Assembly: GCF_024204685.1 (NCBI RefSeq)
Contig: NZ_CP100350.1
Coordinates: 558,001 to 622,000 of the forward strand
Length of the DNA stretch: 64,000 nucleotides
Direction of reading: 5' to 3'
Source of the DNA: Gilvimarinus sp. DA14
GTDB lineage: Bacteria; Pseudomonadota; Gammaproteobacteria; Pseudomonadales; Cellvibrionaceae
The notes beneath the pieces were generated by a model. The model searched no databases and was not told where the DNA came from. It saw nothing but the letters and a program-made list of their open reading frames with translations. Below, piece by piece: positions 54,735 through 62,730 of the stretch (its first letter is position 1; every line of letters starts with the position of its first letter). Made by a program: the position numbers and the translations under genes.

Positions 54735-55994
54735 TTAGGGTCTGACAGTGTCGATGGTGATGGTCAGCTCATCTGGCAGGTTTGCCATATCCACCGGCGC
54801 AATACTGCCCTCCAGATCGCCGCTTGCGGGCATTGCCTGACCCGAGCGGGATAACCTGGCCACCAGTTCCACCTGTGCATTCTTACTCAAGCGATCGACA
54901 CTGGTCATGGCCATAGATTCATCCAGAGTAACCGAGGTGGGAAACTCACCCGCTGGGCCGCGGTAAACCGCCAGCGGCATGGGGCTGCCTTGGTATTCGC
55001 GGGCGAACACAAACAGCGTCGCGTTGGCCGGCGCTTGCAGACCCTGCCCCAAAGCAACGTCCACCGTAACTTGCCAGGCCGATGACTCTGCCGAGTTCTG
55101 CTCCGACGAGGTGCTGTCCGTTGAGTTCACCCCGGCCTCGGCGCGGGCGCGCTCTACCCCGGCCAGCAGCGCCTGACGGCCGGAGGCACCAGGTGGGGTT
55201 AAGTCGGCTGCGCGCTGCCAGTGCTTGGCGGCCTCGGCGAAGTTGCGTTGCTCGAAGGCGCGAATACCAGCCAGGCCAAGGGCGGTGGTATCGTCGGGAT
55301 CAACCTCCAGAGCCCGGTCGGTAAGAAAGCTCACCTCATCGCTCATGCGGTTGCCCTGCCCCAGGAATATTACTTGCGCCAGCTCTGAAGCACTGCCCGG
55401 CTCATTGGGAGCGCGCTGATAGACCTCGCGATAACCTTGCTCGGCGAGCGCAAAGTCGCCCAGCTGGCTGGCGTAATTACCCAATAGATACCAGTACTGA
55501 GTATTGTCCGGGTGTTTTTGCAGCCGCGTTTGCACCCGCTCAATCAGCTGCCGGATGCGCTGGGGATCGGGCGACTGACCTGCCTGCATAGCGAGAAAAT
55601 TTTCTTCCATCACCTGCCGCTGCAATTGATTGAAAGCAATATCGCCGCTAGAGCCACGGGCAAAGTACAGCAGCGCGGCAGCCACCAGACTTAGCAGGGC
55701 CACCATCACCAACAACCACTTGCCACCGCTGGTGTAGCTGGCAGCGACGGCATTTTGATCAGCAAGCAGGTTTTTCTTTGCTTCCAGTTGCAGCTTATCA
55801 AACTGGCTTTGATCGATATCGCCCGCGTCCAGTTGCTGAGCCAGCTCTTGCTCGTGCTCGCGGTACAGCGCGATGTTTTCTTGCAGACGATCTTTGCTGG
55901 AGGCAGTATTCGGCGTGCGGACAAACAGCGGCCAGATAACGCAGGCAACAGCCACCAAACAAAGCGCAATAGCGCCGATAATAAAAACAGTCAT
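54735..55994 (-). CDS. ccmI: Cytochrome c maturation protein CcmI
   Basis: Protein of 419 residues with two N-terminal membrane helices (about 1-23 and 92-110) separated by a heptad-like cytoplasmic loop, then periplasmic TPR repeats (YWYLLGNYASQLGDFALAEQGYREV...) and a C-terminal beta domain. CcmI holds apocytochrome c and presents it to the CcmF haem lyase. It overlaps ccmH by 4 bp (ATGA), as in other gammaproteobacteria. Confidence 0.92.
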   Translation of the reverse strand: MTVFIIGAIALCLVAVACVIWPLFVRTPNTASSKDRLQENIALYREHEQELAQQLDAGDIDQSQFDKLQLEAKKNLLADQNAVAASYTSGGKWLLVMVALLSLVAAALLYFARGSSGDIAFNQLQRQVMEENFLAMQAGQSPDPQRIRQLIERVQTRLQKHPDNTQYWYLLGNYASQLGDFALAEQGYREVYQRAPNEPGSASELAQVIFLGQGNRMSDEVSFLTDRALEVDPDDTTALGLAGIRAFEQRNFAEAAKHWQRAADLTPPGASGRQALLAGVERARAEAGVNSTDSTSSEQNSAESSAWQVTVDVALGQGLQAPANATLFVFAREYQGSPMPLAVYRGPAGEFPTSVTLDESMAMTSVDRLSKNAQVELVARLSRSGQAMPASGDLEGSIAPVDMANLPDELTITIDTVRP

Positions 55995-56503
55995 TCGGAT
56001 TTCTCGCGGCGAGTAGACGATTCGGTTTTGCTCTGTTGGTTGCCGGTCTCGGCGTTAGTCGCCAACAGCGCGTCGATGCGAGCCTGCTCGGCGGCGGACA
56101 ACCCCTGGTCGCCAACTGGATCCGCTTTTGCCCGCTTGCGCACCATTGCCACTACAACGCCCACACCCACCAGCAGCAACACCAGCGGGAATGCCCACAA
56201 GATCGCCGTAGAGGCGTCAAACGGAGGCCGATAGAGAATGTAGTTACCGTAGCGGCGCACCATTTCGTCGACAATTTCCTTGTCACTGCGCCCGGCCTGA
56301 ATTTGCTCGTACACTTCGCGGCGCAAATCCCCTGCCTGCATCGACTCCGAGTCGGCTATGTTCTGATTTTGACACTGGGGACAGCGCAGCTCTTTACCAA
56401 ATTGTTCGAATCGGGCGCGGTCCGCCGGATCGTCAAACTGATAAATTTCTTCCGCCTGCACCTGGGCAAAAAACAACAGAAAAACAAAAACTAAGCGTGT
56501 CAT
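55991..56503 (-). CDS. ccmH: Cytochrome c maturation thiol reductase CcmH (CcmL type)
   Basis: Protein of 170 residues from the ATG at 56503, which has GAGGT about 5 nt upstream and opens with a signal peptide (hydrophobic to about residue 17, VQA). An ATG six codons upstream is less likely. The redox motif C-P-Q-C lies in ELRCPQCQNQNIADS; a membrane helix (about 105-125) is followed by a charged cytoplasmic tail. It reduces or binds the apocytochrome CxxCH thiols. It is separated from ccmG by ~740 bp that contain the tRNA operon on the opposite strand. Confidence 0.92.
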   Translation of the reverse strand: MTRLVFVFLLFFAQVQAEEIYQFDDPADRARFEQFGKELRCPQCQNQNIADSESMQAGDLRREVYEQIQAGRSDKEIVDEMVRRYGNYILYRPPFDASTAILWAFPLVLLLVGVGVVVAMVRKRAKADPVGDQGLSAAEQARIDALLATNAETGNQQSKTESSTRREKSE

Positions 56504-56627
56504 ATTGACCTCGATTATCATCGACTGGCGAGTATACCGGTAGCCTTAACCCGGTGCGAGCCCGACGCCGATTGCTGAACGCTTTTTAACCTTCGCGCAA
56601 GCGGTAATAAAAAATTTAAAAAAGTGG

Positions 56628-56655
56628 TTGACCTCAGGCGGTTTATCATTAGAAT
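56628..56655 (+). promoter_or_regulatory. Promoter of the tRNA-Val/tRNA-Asp operon
   Basis: TTGACC at 56628-56633 and TAGAAT at 56650-56655, spaced by 16 nt, lie 19 bp before the first tRNA. An A/T-rich stretch just upstream (56608-56620) could act as an UP element, as is common for stable RNA promoters. Confidence 0.75.
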
Positions 56656-56674
56656 ACGCAGCTCTTGAACGGAG

Positions 56675-56750
56675 GGGTGGTTAGCTCAGCTGGGAGAGCA
56701 TCGCCCTTACAAGGCGAGGGTCACAGGTTCGATCCCTGTACCACCCACCA
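56675..56750 (+). tRNA. tRNA-Val (anticodon TAC)
   Basis: A 76-nt cloverleaf with acceptor GGGTGGT/ACCACCC, D-arm TTAGCTCAGCTGGGAGAGC, anticodon loop CTTACAA (anticodon TAC), T-arm GGTTCGATCC and an encoded ACCA end. It is the first gene of a two-tRNA operon. Confidence 0.97.
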
Positions 56751-56762
56751 ATTCAAGACTGC

Positions 56763-56839
56763 GGACCGGTAGTTCAGCTGGTTAGAATGCCGGCCTGTCA
56801 CGCCGGAGGTCGCGGGTTCGAGTCCCGTCCGGTCCGCCA
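56763..56839 (+). tRNA. tRNA-Asp (anticodon GTC)
   Basis: A 77-nt cloverleaf with acceptor GGACCGG/CCGGTCC, anticodon loop CTGTCAC (anticodon GTC), T-arm GGGTTCGAGTCCC and an encoded GCCA end. It starts 12 nt after tRNA-Val. Its last 16 nt (CCCGTCCGGTCCGCCA) recur exactly at 57019-57034. Confidence 0.97.
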
Positions 56840-56847
56840 CTATTCAG

Positions 56848-56876
56848 AAAAGGCTCCACACTGTGGGGCCTTTTTT
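56848..56876 (+). terminator. Intrinsic terminator after tRNA-Asp
   Basis: An 8-bp stem (GGCTCCAC paired with GTGGGGCC, one G-U) is followed by six T, starting about 10 nt after the tRNA end. Confidence 0.85.
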
Positions 56877-56934
56877 ATGTCTGTTTAAAATGCCCATGTC
56901 GGTCGCGGACGGGACGATGAACCCGCGAAGCGGT

Positions 56935-57202
56935 GTTCGACAAAATGGCAGGATAGTCATTTTGCACAGCGCGGATGCGCTGCCCGTAGGGCGAGGGCCA
57001 CGGACGGCCCGAGTGTTTCCCGTCCGGTCCGCCATACATACAAAAGAGCCCTCGCGAATGCGGGGGCTTTTTGTATGTATTGTGGTTCGTGATGGGCGAG
57101 AGCTCGCGTTCGGGTTCGACCAATTCGCCGGGAGCGAATTGGCACAGCGCGCATGCGCTGCCCGCAGGGCGAGGGCCAGGACGGCCCGAGTGCTTCCCGT
57201 CC
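56935..57202 (+). repeat. Two structured ~90-bp direct repeats after tRNA-Asp (rtT-like)
   Basis: Copy 1 is at 56935-57025 and copy 2 at 57114-57202, offset by ~178 bp. Both begin GTTCGAC, then a hairpin whose stem differs in sequence but keeps pairing (CAAAATG/CATTTTG in copy 1, CCAATTCGC/GCGAATTGG in copy 2), then CACAGCGCG-ATGCGCTGCCCG-AGGGCGAGGGCC and ...GACGGCCCGAGTG-TTCCCGTCC. Copy 1 runs straight into GGTCCGCCA, giving an exact 16-nt copy of the tRNA-Asp 3' end. The layout recalls the E. coli tyrT 'rtT' repeats, which are ~178 bp and also start from a tRNA 3' end. Confidence 0.75.
57034..57080. terminator. Long bidirectional hairpin/terminator between the two repeats
   Basis: ATACATACAAAA pairs with TTTTGTATGTAT outside an inner AGCCCTCGC/GCGGGGGCT stem with a GAAT loop. 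The T-run makes it an intrinsic terminator on the plus strand, and the A-run makes it a candidate on the minus strand for the ccmA-G transcript. Confidence 0.75.
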
Positions 57203-57260
57203 AATCTCCTCCCCCTTGTATTTATCGCCTAACTCTACGGTCTCTGAAGCTTAAGCCCCC

Positions 57261-57791
57261 CTACTGCCCTTCCAACTCCCGATACATTGGCCCCAGCGTT
57301 TCACTCCACACTTTGTCGTTCACCACACCAATATGGCGGTAGTGGATTACTCCATCTCCACCGACAAGATAGGTTTCGGGCGCGCCAGTCACGCCCAGGT
57401 CTAACCCAAGACGCCCTTCGTCGTCGTAAACGCTGAACAAATACGGATTGTGCAAGTCGCGCAGCCATTTCTGCGCCGCACTGCGCTCGTCTTTGTAGTT
57501 GACGCCGATAATTCGAATGCCCTGCTCTGCCAATTTGTTCAGATAGGGGTGCTCTGCCTTACAGGCAAAACACCAGGTAGCCCAAACATTTAACAATACC
57601 GGCTGATCGCCAATATTAGCTTCGGTAACAAACTCATCGGCATTGGCCACTTTGCTCAAGCGAAACTCGGGCACGGGGTTGCCAATTAACGCCGAAGGCA
57701 TGGCGCTGGGGTCGAGCCGCAGGCCCACATAAAACAGCGGCAACAGAATCAGTAAAATAATGAGCGGTAAAAATAATTTAAAACGCCCCAT
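57261..57791 (-). CDS. ccmG: Thiol:disulphide interchange protein CcmG (DsbE)
   Basis: Protein of 176 residues with an N-terminal membrane anchor (about 4-24) and a periplasmic thioredoxin fold. The redox motif is W-C-F-A-C-K-A-E-H, with the family's acidic GVTGAPETYLVGGDG loop later. It reduces CcmH or apocytochrome c thiols before haem attachment. It starts 2 bp after ccmF and is the last gene of the ccmA-G run. Confidence 0.94.
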   Translation of the reverse strand: MGRFKLFLPLIILLILLPLFYVGLRLDPSAMPSALIGNPVPEFRLSKVANADEFVTEANIGDQPVLLNVWATWCFACKAEHPYLNKLAEQGIRIIGVNYKDERSAAQKWLRDLHNPYLFSVYDDEGRLGLDLGVTGAPETYLVGGDGVIHYRHIGVVNDKVWSETLGPMYRELEGQ

Positions 57792-57793
57792 GC

Positions 57794-59767
57794 TTACGCC
57801 TCCTGCACTCTGGCGGCAACCTCAGGCGCCTGTTTTGGTACGCGCTTGCGGTAGCGTTTATCGATGACCGCAAGAATACCGCCCGCTGCCATTAACAAAG
57901 CGCCCAGCCAAATCCAGCGTACAAAACGCATATAGTGAATGCGAACGGCCCAACTTTCGGCATTGATCTTATCGCCCAAGGCAACATAAACATCGCGGAA
58001 AAAGCCCGGGTCTAATGCCACTTCAGTCATAATCTGGCCGCTGGCAAAATAGCGCCGCTTTTGCGGCTTGAGCACCTGAATCACCTTTTCGTTTTTACTC
58101 ATCACCACCACGGCTTGATCGGCCATATAGTTGGGGCCGCGAACTTGCTCAAGTTTTTCCAAGGTAAATTGATAGCCGGCTACGGTGACCGGTTGATTGA
58201 GGTTCATACGGACTTTTTGCTCGTCGGCGTAGTGACTGTTTAGACACACACCGAGCACTGTAACCGCAATACCAAGATGCGCGGTAATCATGCCCCAATA
58301 ACTTAAGCTCAGTTTACGCAGCCCATTTACCCTACCTTCGCTGGCGCGGCTTTTACGCCACAGATCAAACAGTGTGGCAAGCGCCACCCAGCTACCGACA
58401 AAGACTGCAAAGGCCATTGTCAGCGTAAAATCACCCAGCAGTATTGGTACGGCAATACCAATCAACACACTTGCAACGGCTGGTGCGAGCAAAACTCTGC
58501 CGACTTTTTTCGTATCGGTTCGCTTCCAGCGGCTTTCTGGGGCAATACCCATCAGGAGACAAATGATGGTGATAAATGGCAGGAAGGTCATATTGAAGTA
58601 AGGCGCACCTACCGAATATTTACCCAATTTAAGCGCATCGGCCACCAGCGGAAACAGAGTGCCAAACAGAACGGTAATCATGGCGATAACTAACAAAATA
58701 TTGTTAGCCAACAGCAAAGTTTCCCGCGACAGTAATTTAAACCCGGGCGCACTTTTCACTACCGGCGCGCGCAGCGCAAACAGCAGTAGCGAGCCGCCGG
58801 CAACCACCGCAAGAAACACCAGAATAAACAAACCGCGCTCCGGGTCGTTGGCAAACGCGTGTACCGAAGTGAGCACGCCAGAACGCACCAGGAAGGTTCC
58901 CAACAAGCTTAGCGAAAACGCAAAAATAGCCAGCAGGATTGTCCAGCTTTTAAACAGGCCGCGTTTTTCGGTAACCGCCAATGAATGTATCAGTGCGGTT
59001 CCCACCAGCCAGGGCATAAACGAAGCGTTTTCCACCGGGTCCCAAAACCACCAGCCGCCCCAGCCGAGTTCGTAGTAAGCCCACCAGCTTCCTAAAGCAA
59101 TGCCCACGGTTAAAAACGCCCAGGCTACGGTTGCCCAGGGGCGCGACCAGCGCGCCCAGGCGGTATCCAGTTTTCCGGTTAACAAGGCGGCAATGGCAAA
59201 AGCAAAAACACTGCTGAACCCTACATAGCCCATATACAGTAACGGCGGATGAAATATCAGCCCCGGATCTTGCAGCAGCGGGTTTAAATCGGCGCCCTCT
59301 TGCGGCGGCAGTGGCAAAATCCGATCAAAGGGGTTGGAGGTAAACAGAATAAACATCAAAAAGCCGGTGGCGACAAACCCCATCACCGCCAGCACCCGGG
59401 CTTGCATATCCAAAGGCAAAGAGCGGCTGAATACCGCGATGGCAAAGGTCCAGCCCGAGAGGATAAAAATCCACAACAGTAGTGAGCCTTCGTGACCACC
59501 CCAGATCGCACTGAGTTTATATTTAACCGGCATCAGCGAGTTGGAGTGATTGGCCACATAGGAAACGGAAAAATCGTCTTGCAAGAATGCCCAGCCCAGC
59601 ACCACAAACGCTGCGCCAATCATTACAAGCTGCCCGGTGGCCAGTGACCTGGCCGACAACATTAAGGTTTGGTTTAAACGGTAGGCGCCCCACATGGGCA
59701 ACACAAACAGCGCGGCGCTTAATACCAACGCCAGAATTAACGCCAGGTGACCTAACTCAGGAATCAT
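57794..59767 (-). CDS. ccmF: Cytochrome c haem lyase subunit CcmF
   Basis: Polytopic membrane protein of 657 residues, the usual length. The haem-handling WWD motif is seen as WGGWWFWDPVENASFMPW, with conserved membrane His residues around it. The long C-terminal periplasmic domain follows about residue 510. It attaches haem from holo-CcmE to apocytochrome c. It overlaps ccmE by 11 bp. Confidence 0.97.
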   Translation of the reverse strand: MIPELGHLALILALVLSAALFVLPMWGAYRLNQTLMLSARSLATGQLVMIGAAFVVLGWAFLQDDFSVSYVANHSNSLMPVKYKLSAIWGGHEGSLLLWIFILSGWTFAIAVFSRSLPLDMQARVLAVMGFVATGFLMFILFTSNPFDRILPLPPQEGADLNPLLQDPGLIFHPPLLYMGYVGFSSVFAFAIAALLTGKLDTAWARWSRPWATVAWAFLTVGIALGSWWAYYELGWGGWWFWDPVENASFMPWLVGTALIHSLAVTEKRGLFKSWTILLAIFAFSLSLLGTFLVRSGVLTSVHAFANDPERGLFILVFLAVVAGGSLLLFALRAPVVKSAPGFKLLSRETLLLANNILLVIAMITVLFGTLFPLVADALKLGKYSVGAPYFNMTFLPFITIICLLMGIAPESRWKRTDTKKVGRVLLAPAVASVLIGIAVPILLGDFTLTMAFAVFVGSWVALATLFDLWRKSRASEGRVNGLRKLSLSYWGMITAHLGIAVTVLGVCLNSHYADEQKVRMNLNQPVTVAGYQFTLEKLEQVRGPNYMADQAVVVMSKNEKVIQVLKPQKRRYFASGQIMTEVALDPGFFRDVYVALGDKINAESWAVRIHYMRFVRWIWLGALLMAAGGILAVIDKRYRKRVPKQAPEVAARVQEA

Positions 59768-60221
59768 ATTTGGCCTCTTCGCAGGTAGCCTGATGTTTTT
59801 CGCCGTTATTCATGGCCTCAGCCACTTCGGGCGGCATATAGTTTTCATCGTGCTTGGCGAGAACCTGGTCGGCGTAAAAAATGTTGTCGTCGCGCCAGAT
59901 GCCATTAACCACAGCGGCCTCACCCTCGGCAAACAGGTCGGGCAAGATGCCTTCGTAGTTAACAGTCAGCCGACCGGCAGGATCGACCAATTCAAATTGC
60001 ACCTGAAGCGAATCTTCGTCGCGCACCACGCTGCCTGGCTGCACACAACCACCTGCGCGCAGGCGCACATCGCGCGGCACTTCATCGGTGCTGAATTTTG
60101 CCGGCGGGTAAAACAAGTTGATGTTCTCGCGCAGGGCAAACACCAAAAGCCCAATGGCAATGGACGACAGCACCACCAGGGCGAGCACTATAAATAAACG
60201 CTGTTTGCGGACTGGATGCAT
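59757..60221 (-). CDS. ccmE: Periplasmic haem chaperone CcmE
   Basis: Protein of 154 residues from the ATG at 60221; a GTG three codons upstream overlaps the ccmD stop. It has an N-terminal membrane anchor after a basic start (RKQRL) and an OB-fold periplasmic domain with D-x-x-R-L-x-V-N-Y-E-G-I-L-P-D-L-F. The haem-binding His is in V-L-A-K-H-D-E-N-Y-M-P-P-E. It carries haem from CcmABCD to CcmF. Confidence 0.95.
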   Translation of the reverse strand: MHPVRKQRLFIVLALVVLSSIAIGLLVFALRENINLFYPPAKFSTDEVPRDVRLRAGGCVQPGSVVRDEDSLQVQFELVDPAGRLTVNYEGILPDLFAEGEAAVVNGIWRDDNIFYADQVLAKHDENYMPPEVAEAMNNGEKHQATCEEAKYDS

Positions 60222-60229
60222 ACTCTTCA

Positions 60230-60448
60230 CTACTCGGTAACGGTTGGACGCTTATGGCGTTGTTGCTGATACTGCTTGAGAGCCAGCTGCTGGGCGATTT
60301 TCCGCTTTTGGTTTTTCTGCAGCCACAGCGGGTGCAGCAACAGCGCGGTTAAAATCACCAGAGCAATAACAGTACAGCTCCAAACATAAATGCCGTGGCC
60401 GTCCATGGCGGCGAACTCTGCAATAGAGGAAAATTTAAACTTGGGCAT
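60230..60448 (-). CDS. ccmD: Haem exporter protein CcmD
   Basis: Protein of 72 residues from the ATG at 60448, which gives a 5-bp gap to ccmC; longer in-frame starts would run into ccmC. The pattern is that of CcmD: FAAMDGHGIYVW ahead of a single membrane helix, then a basic, Gln-rich cytoplasmic tail. It stabilises the CcmC-CcmE complex during haem transfer. Confidence 0.9.
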   Translation of the reverse strand: MPKFKFSSIAEFAAMDGHGIYVWSCTVIALVILTALLLHPLWLQKNQKRKIAQQLALKQYQQQRHKRPTVTE

Positions 60449-60453
60449 ATTGG

Positions 60454-61212
60454 CTAATCTTTTGTATTCGCGGTTTGCTTGCTTACCAGTTCTGCCACCC
60501 ATTTGGTTCTTGCCTCACGGGCAAGTATCTCCTGACGGGTGTATAGAATCAGCGACAAGGTATAGAAACAGTAATAGGCAAGAATGCACAGCAGCAGCGG
60601 ATACAACATGCTTGGGTGAATGCTGCTGGAGCCGGTGAATTTAATGCTGGCTGGCTGATGCAGGCTGTACCACCAGTCGACCGATTTATAGATAATCGGC
60701 ACATTTACCGTGCCCACCAACGCCAAAATAGCACAGGCTTTATCGGCGGCATCGCGCACTGGGTAGACCCGCCCGAGCATGATGATGCTGAGATACAAAA
60801 ACAGCAGGATCAGCATAAAAATATTGCGCGCATCCCACTCCCAAAAAGTTCCCCAGGTAGGGTAGCCCCAGAGCGAACCGGTAATGAGCGTAAGGGCGGT
60901 GAACGCGGCGCCAATGTAAGCGGCCGACTGCATCACCATAAACGGCAGCTTCATTTTCCAGATTAATCCGATACCGCCGGCAATGGCCATGAGGTAATAA
61001 CCGGCCAAGGACAATACCGCCGCCGGCATGTGAATATAAATTATGCGGTAGCTATTGCCCTGTTTGGCATCCACGGGGGCAAACGCCAGCCCCCAGCTCA
61101 AGCCAAGCAACAGCAATGCAATGCTAAGCGGTGCGAACCATGTCAGCCAGCGGCTGGTATTGTCGTAAAACCAGCGCGGCGAGCCCAATTTGTGAAACCA
61201 TTGCCAAGCCAA
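60454..61212 (-). CDS. ccmC: Haem exporter / haem-CcmE lyase CcmC
   Basis: Six-helix membrane protein of 252 residues starting at TTG with GAGGG upstream. The WWD motif is W-G-T-F-W-E-W-D-A-R, flanked by the two conserved periplasmic His (YIHMPAA and SLHQPAS). It loads haem onto CcmE. Confidence 0.96.
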   Translation of the reverse strand: MAWQWFHKLGSPRWFYDNTSRWLTWFAPLSIALLLLGLSWGLAFAPVDAKQGNSYRIIYIHMPAAVLSLAGYYLMAIAGGIGLIWKMKLPFMVMQSAAYIGAAFTALTLITGSLWGYPTWGTFWEWDARNIFMLILLFLYLSIIMLGRVYPVRDAADKACAILALVGTVNVPIIYKSVDWWYSLHQPASIKFTGSSSIHPSMLYPLLLCILAYYCFYTLSLILYTRQEILAREARTKWVAELVSKQTANTKD

Positions 61213-61229
61213 AATTTATACCCTCGTTG

Positions 61230-61922
61230 TTATTGATTGGCGGATATTTTTAACGCGCCGGCAATGGCCGCCGGCATAACAATAAGCGCCATGGCTAACC
61301 CCGCGCCCAGCAGTGCCAGTTCACGCTGGTAACCAAAACCTGCCACAGCACTGCTGACGCAATTGGCGCCGATGATCAGCACAGGCAAGTACAGCGGCAT
61401 GACTACCAAGGTTAGAATCAGGCCGCCGGAGTTCAGGCATACGGTCAGTGCCGCACCCAAGGCGCCAATCAGACTCATAATCGCGGTGCCCAATAGTAGG
61501 GATAACACCAGTGCAATGTAACCCCCGTCGGGCAATGCCAGCATTATTCCCAGCAGCGGCGAGATAAGCGCCAAAGGCAAACCGGTGGTGAGCCAATAAG
61601 CGGTCACCTTGCCAAGTACCGTGAGAAATAAAGGCTGGGCCGAAAGCTGGAACTGAACCAGGCTGCCGTCTTCATAATCACTGCGAAACAAGGAGTCCAG
61701 CGACAGCAAAGTCGCTAACAGCGCCATAATCCACAGCATACCCGGGGCGATACTGCCCAACAGCTGGCGGGAAGGATCAACCCCCAGGGGCAATAGCGTT
61801 ATGGTGATCAGGTAAAACACCAGCGGATTAATCATGTCGCTGCGCTGGCGCCAAATCAGCTTGAGATCGCGCGATACGATAGTGCGCCAACTGCTACGAG
61901 CGACTTGCGGTAATTCAGACAT
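61230..61922 (-). CDS. ccmB: Haem exporter ABC membrane subunit CcmB
   Basis: Protein of about 230 residues with six hydrophobic segments. The start at 61922 (MSELPQV) is the most likely; in-frame Met codons 2 and 5 residues upstream also exist. Family sequences include DLKLIWRQRSDMINPLVFYLITITLLPLGV and LWIMALLATLLSLDSLFRSDYEDGSL. With CcmA it forms the ABC transporter whose ATPase releases holo-CcmE from CcmC. It overlaps the end of ccmA. Confidence 0.94.
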   Translation of the reverse strand: MSELPQVARSSWRTIVSRDLKLIWRQRSDMINPLVFYLITITLLPLGVDPSRQLLGSIAPGMLWIMALLATLLSLDSLFRSDYEDGSLVQFQLSAQPLFLTVLGKVTAYWLTTGLPLALISPLLGIMLALPDGGYIALVLSLLLGTAIMSLIGALGAALTVCLNSGGLILTLVVMPLYLPVLIIGANCVSSAVAGFGYQRELALLGAGLAMALIVMPAAIAGALKISANQ

Positions 61923-62583
61923 AGGCATAGGCCTCATCTGGCTGAAATTCCGACAAATCGAGAGTGTTCAGGTCATCCAAAGCCAGCGCCTGGTGTGACG
62001 TAAGAATCGTGATGCCACCGCGCTCGGCGTGCTCGCGAAGCAGCTGCTGTAAGCGCCCCACCCCCTCTTTATCGATGGCGGTGAAAGGCTCATCCAGAAT
62101 CCATAGCGGTGAATCGCTGAGATACAACTGAGCCAGCGCCACCCGCCGCTTTTGACCGGCCGACAAACTGCCACAACTGGTATCGTGGTAGGCTTCCAGA
62201 TCAACTTGCGCCAGGGCGCTGGCAAGCGCGGCCGACGTAGGGCACTGGCCGCGCAACTGGGCCAACCATTGCACATTTTCGGCCACAGTTAAGGCCGCTT
62301 TTACCGGCGCCTGGTGGCCCAAATAAAACATGCTGCGGTAATAATCGCGGTTGCCGCTGATTGCCTCACCACCCCAGGTGATAGTGCCACTGCTGGGAGT
62401 CATCAGCCCGGCTAGCGTGTGCAGCAAGGTGGTTTTACCCGCGCCGTTAAAACCCAGCACCTGCAACACGCTGCCAGCACAACAGTTATACTGCAACTGA
62501 GTAAAAAGTACCCGGTCGTCCCGCACACAGGTCAGGTCATGTAGCCTAAGTTCGATCTGGGCTGGGTCTTGCCACTGCGACAT
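61915..62583 (-). CDS. ccmA: Haem exporter ATP-binding protein CcmA
   Basis: ABC ATPase of about 222 residues from the ATG at 62583 (a TTG four codons upstream is also open). It has Walker A G-F-N-G-A-G-K-T-T, signature S-L-S-A-G-Q-K-R-R-V-A-L and Walker B L-W-I-L-D-E-P-F. It is first in the ccmABCDEFG run and divergent from the fliK-like gene, with about 147 bp between starts. Confidence 0.95.
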   Translation of the reverse strand: MSQWQDPAQIELRLHDLTCVRDDRVLFTQLQYNCCAGSVLQVLGFNGAGKTTLLHTLAGLMTPSSGTITWGGEAISGNRDYYRSMFYLGHQAPVKAALTVAENVQWLAQLRGQCPTSAALASALAQVDLEAYHDTSCGSLSAGQKRRVALAQLYLSDSPLWILDEPFTAIDKEGVGRLQQLLREHAERGGITILTSHQALALDDLNTLDLSEFQPDEAYAYV

Positions 62584-62730
62584 CGGGACACTCAATGATT
62601 ATGGCCTGCGGCCGAAAACAATTAGCCAATGGCCAAAGAAAACGTTGCGCGGCGATTATATAGCCACAAGCACTAAAAGTTTACCCAAATCCGGGTTAAA
62701 TGACGTAAACAGCACCCCTACAGGACGAAT

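Noticed and set aside
56863-57342. 159-codon ORF and several others over the tRNA tail region
   Set aside because: They span terminators and repeats and encode repeated low-complexity sequence; the region is better explained as RNA-linked repeats.
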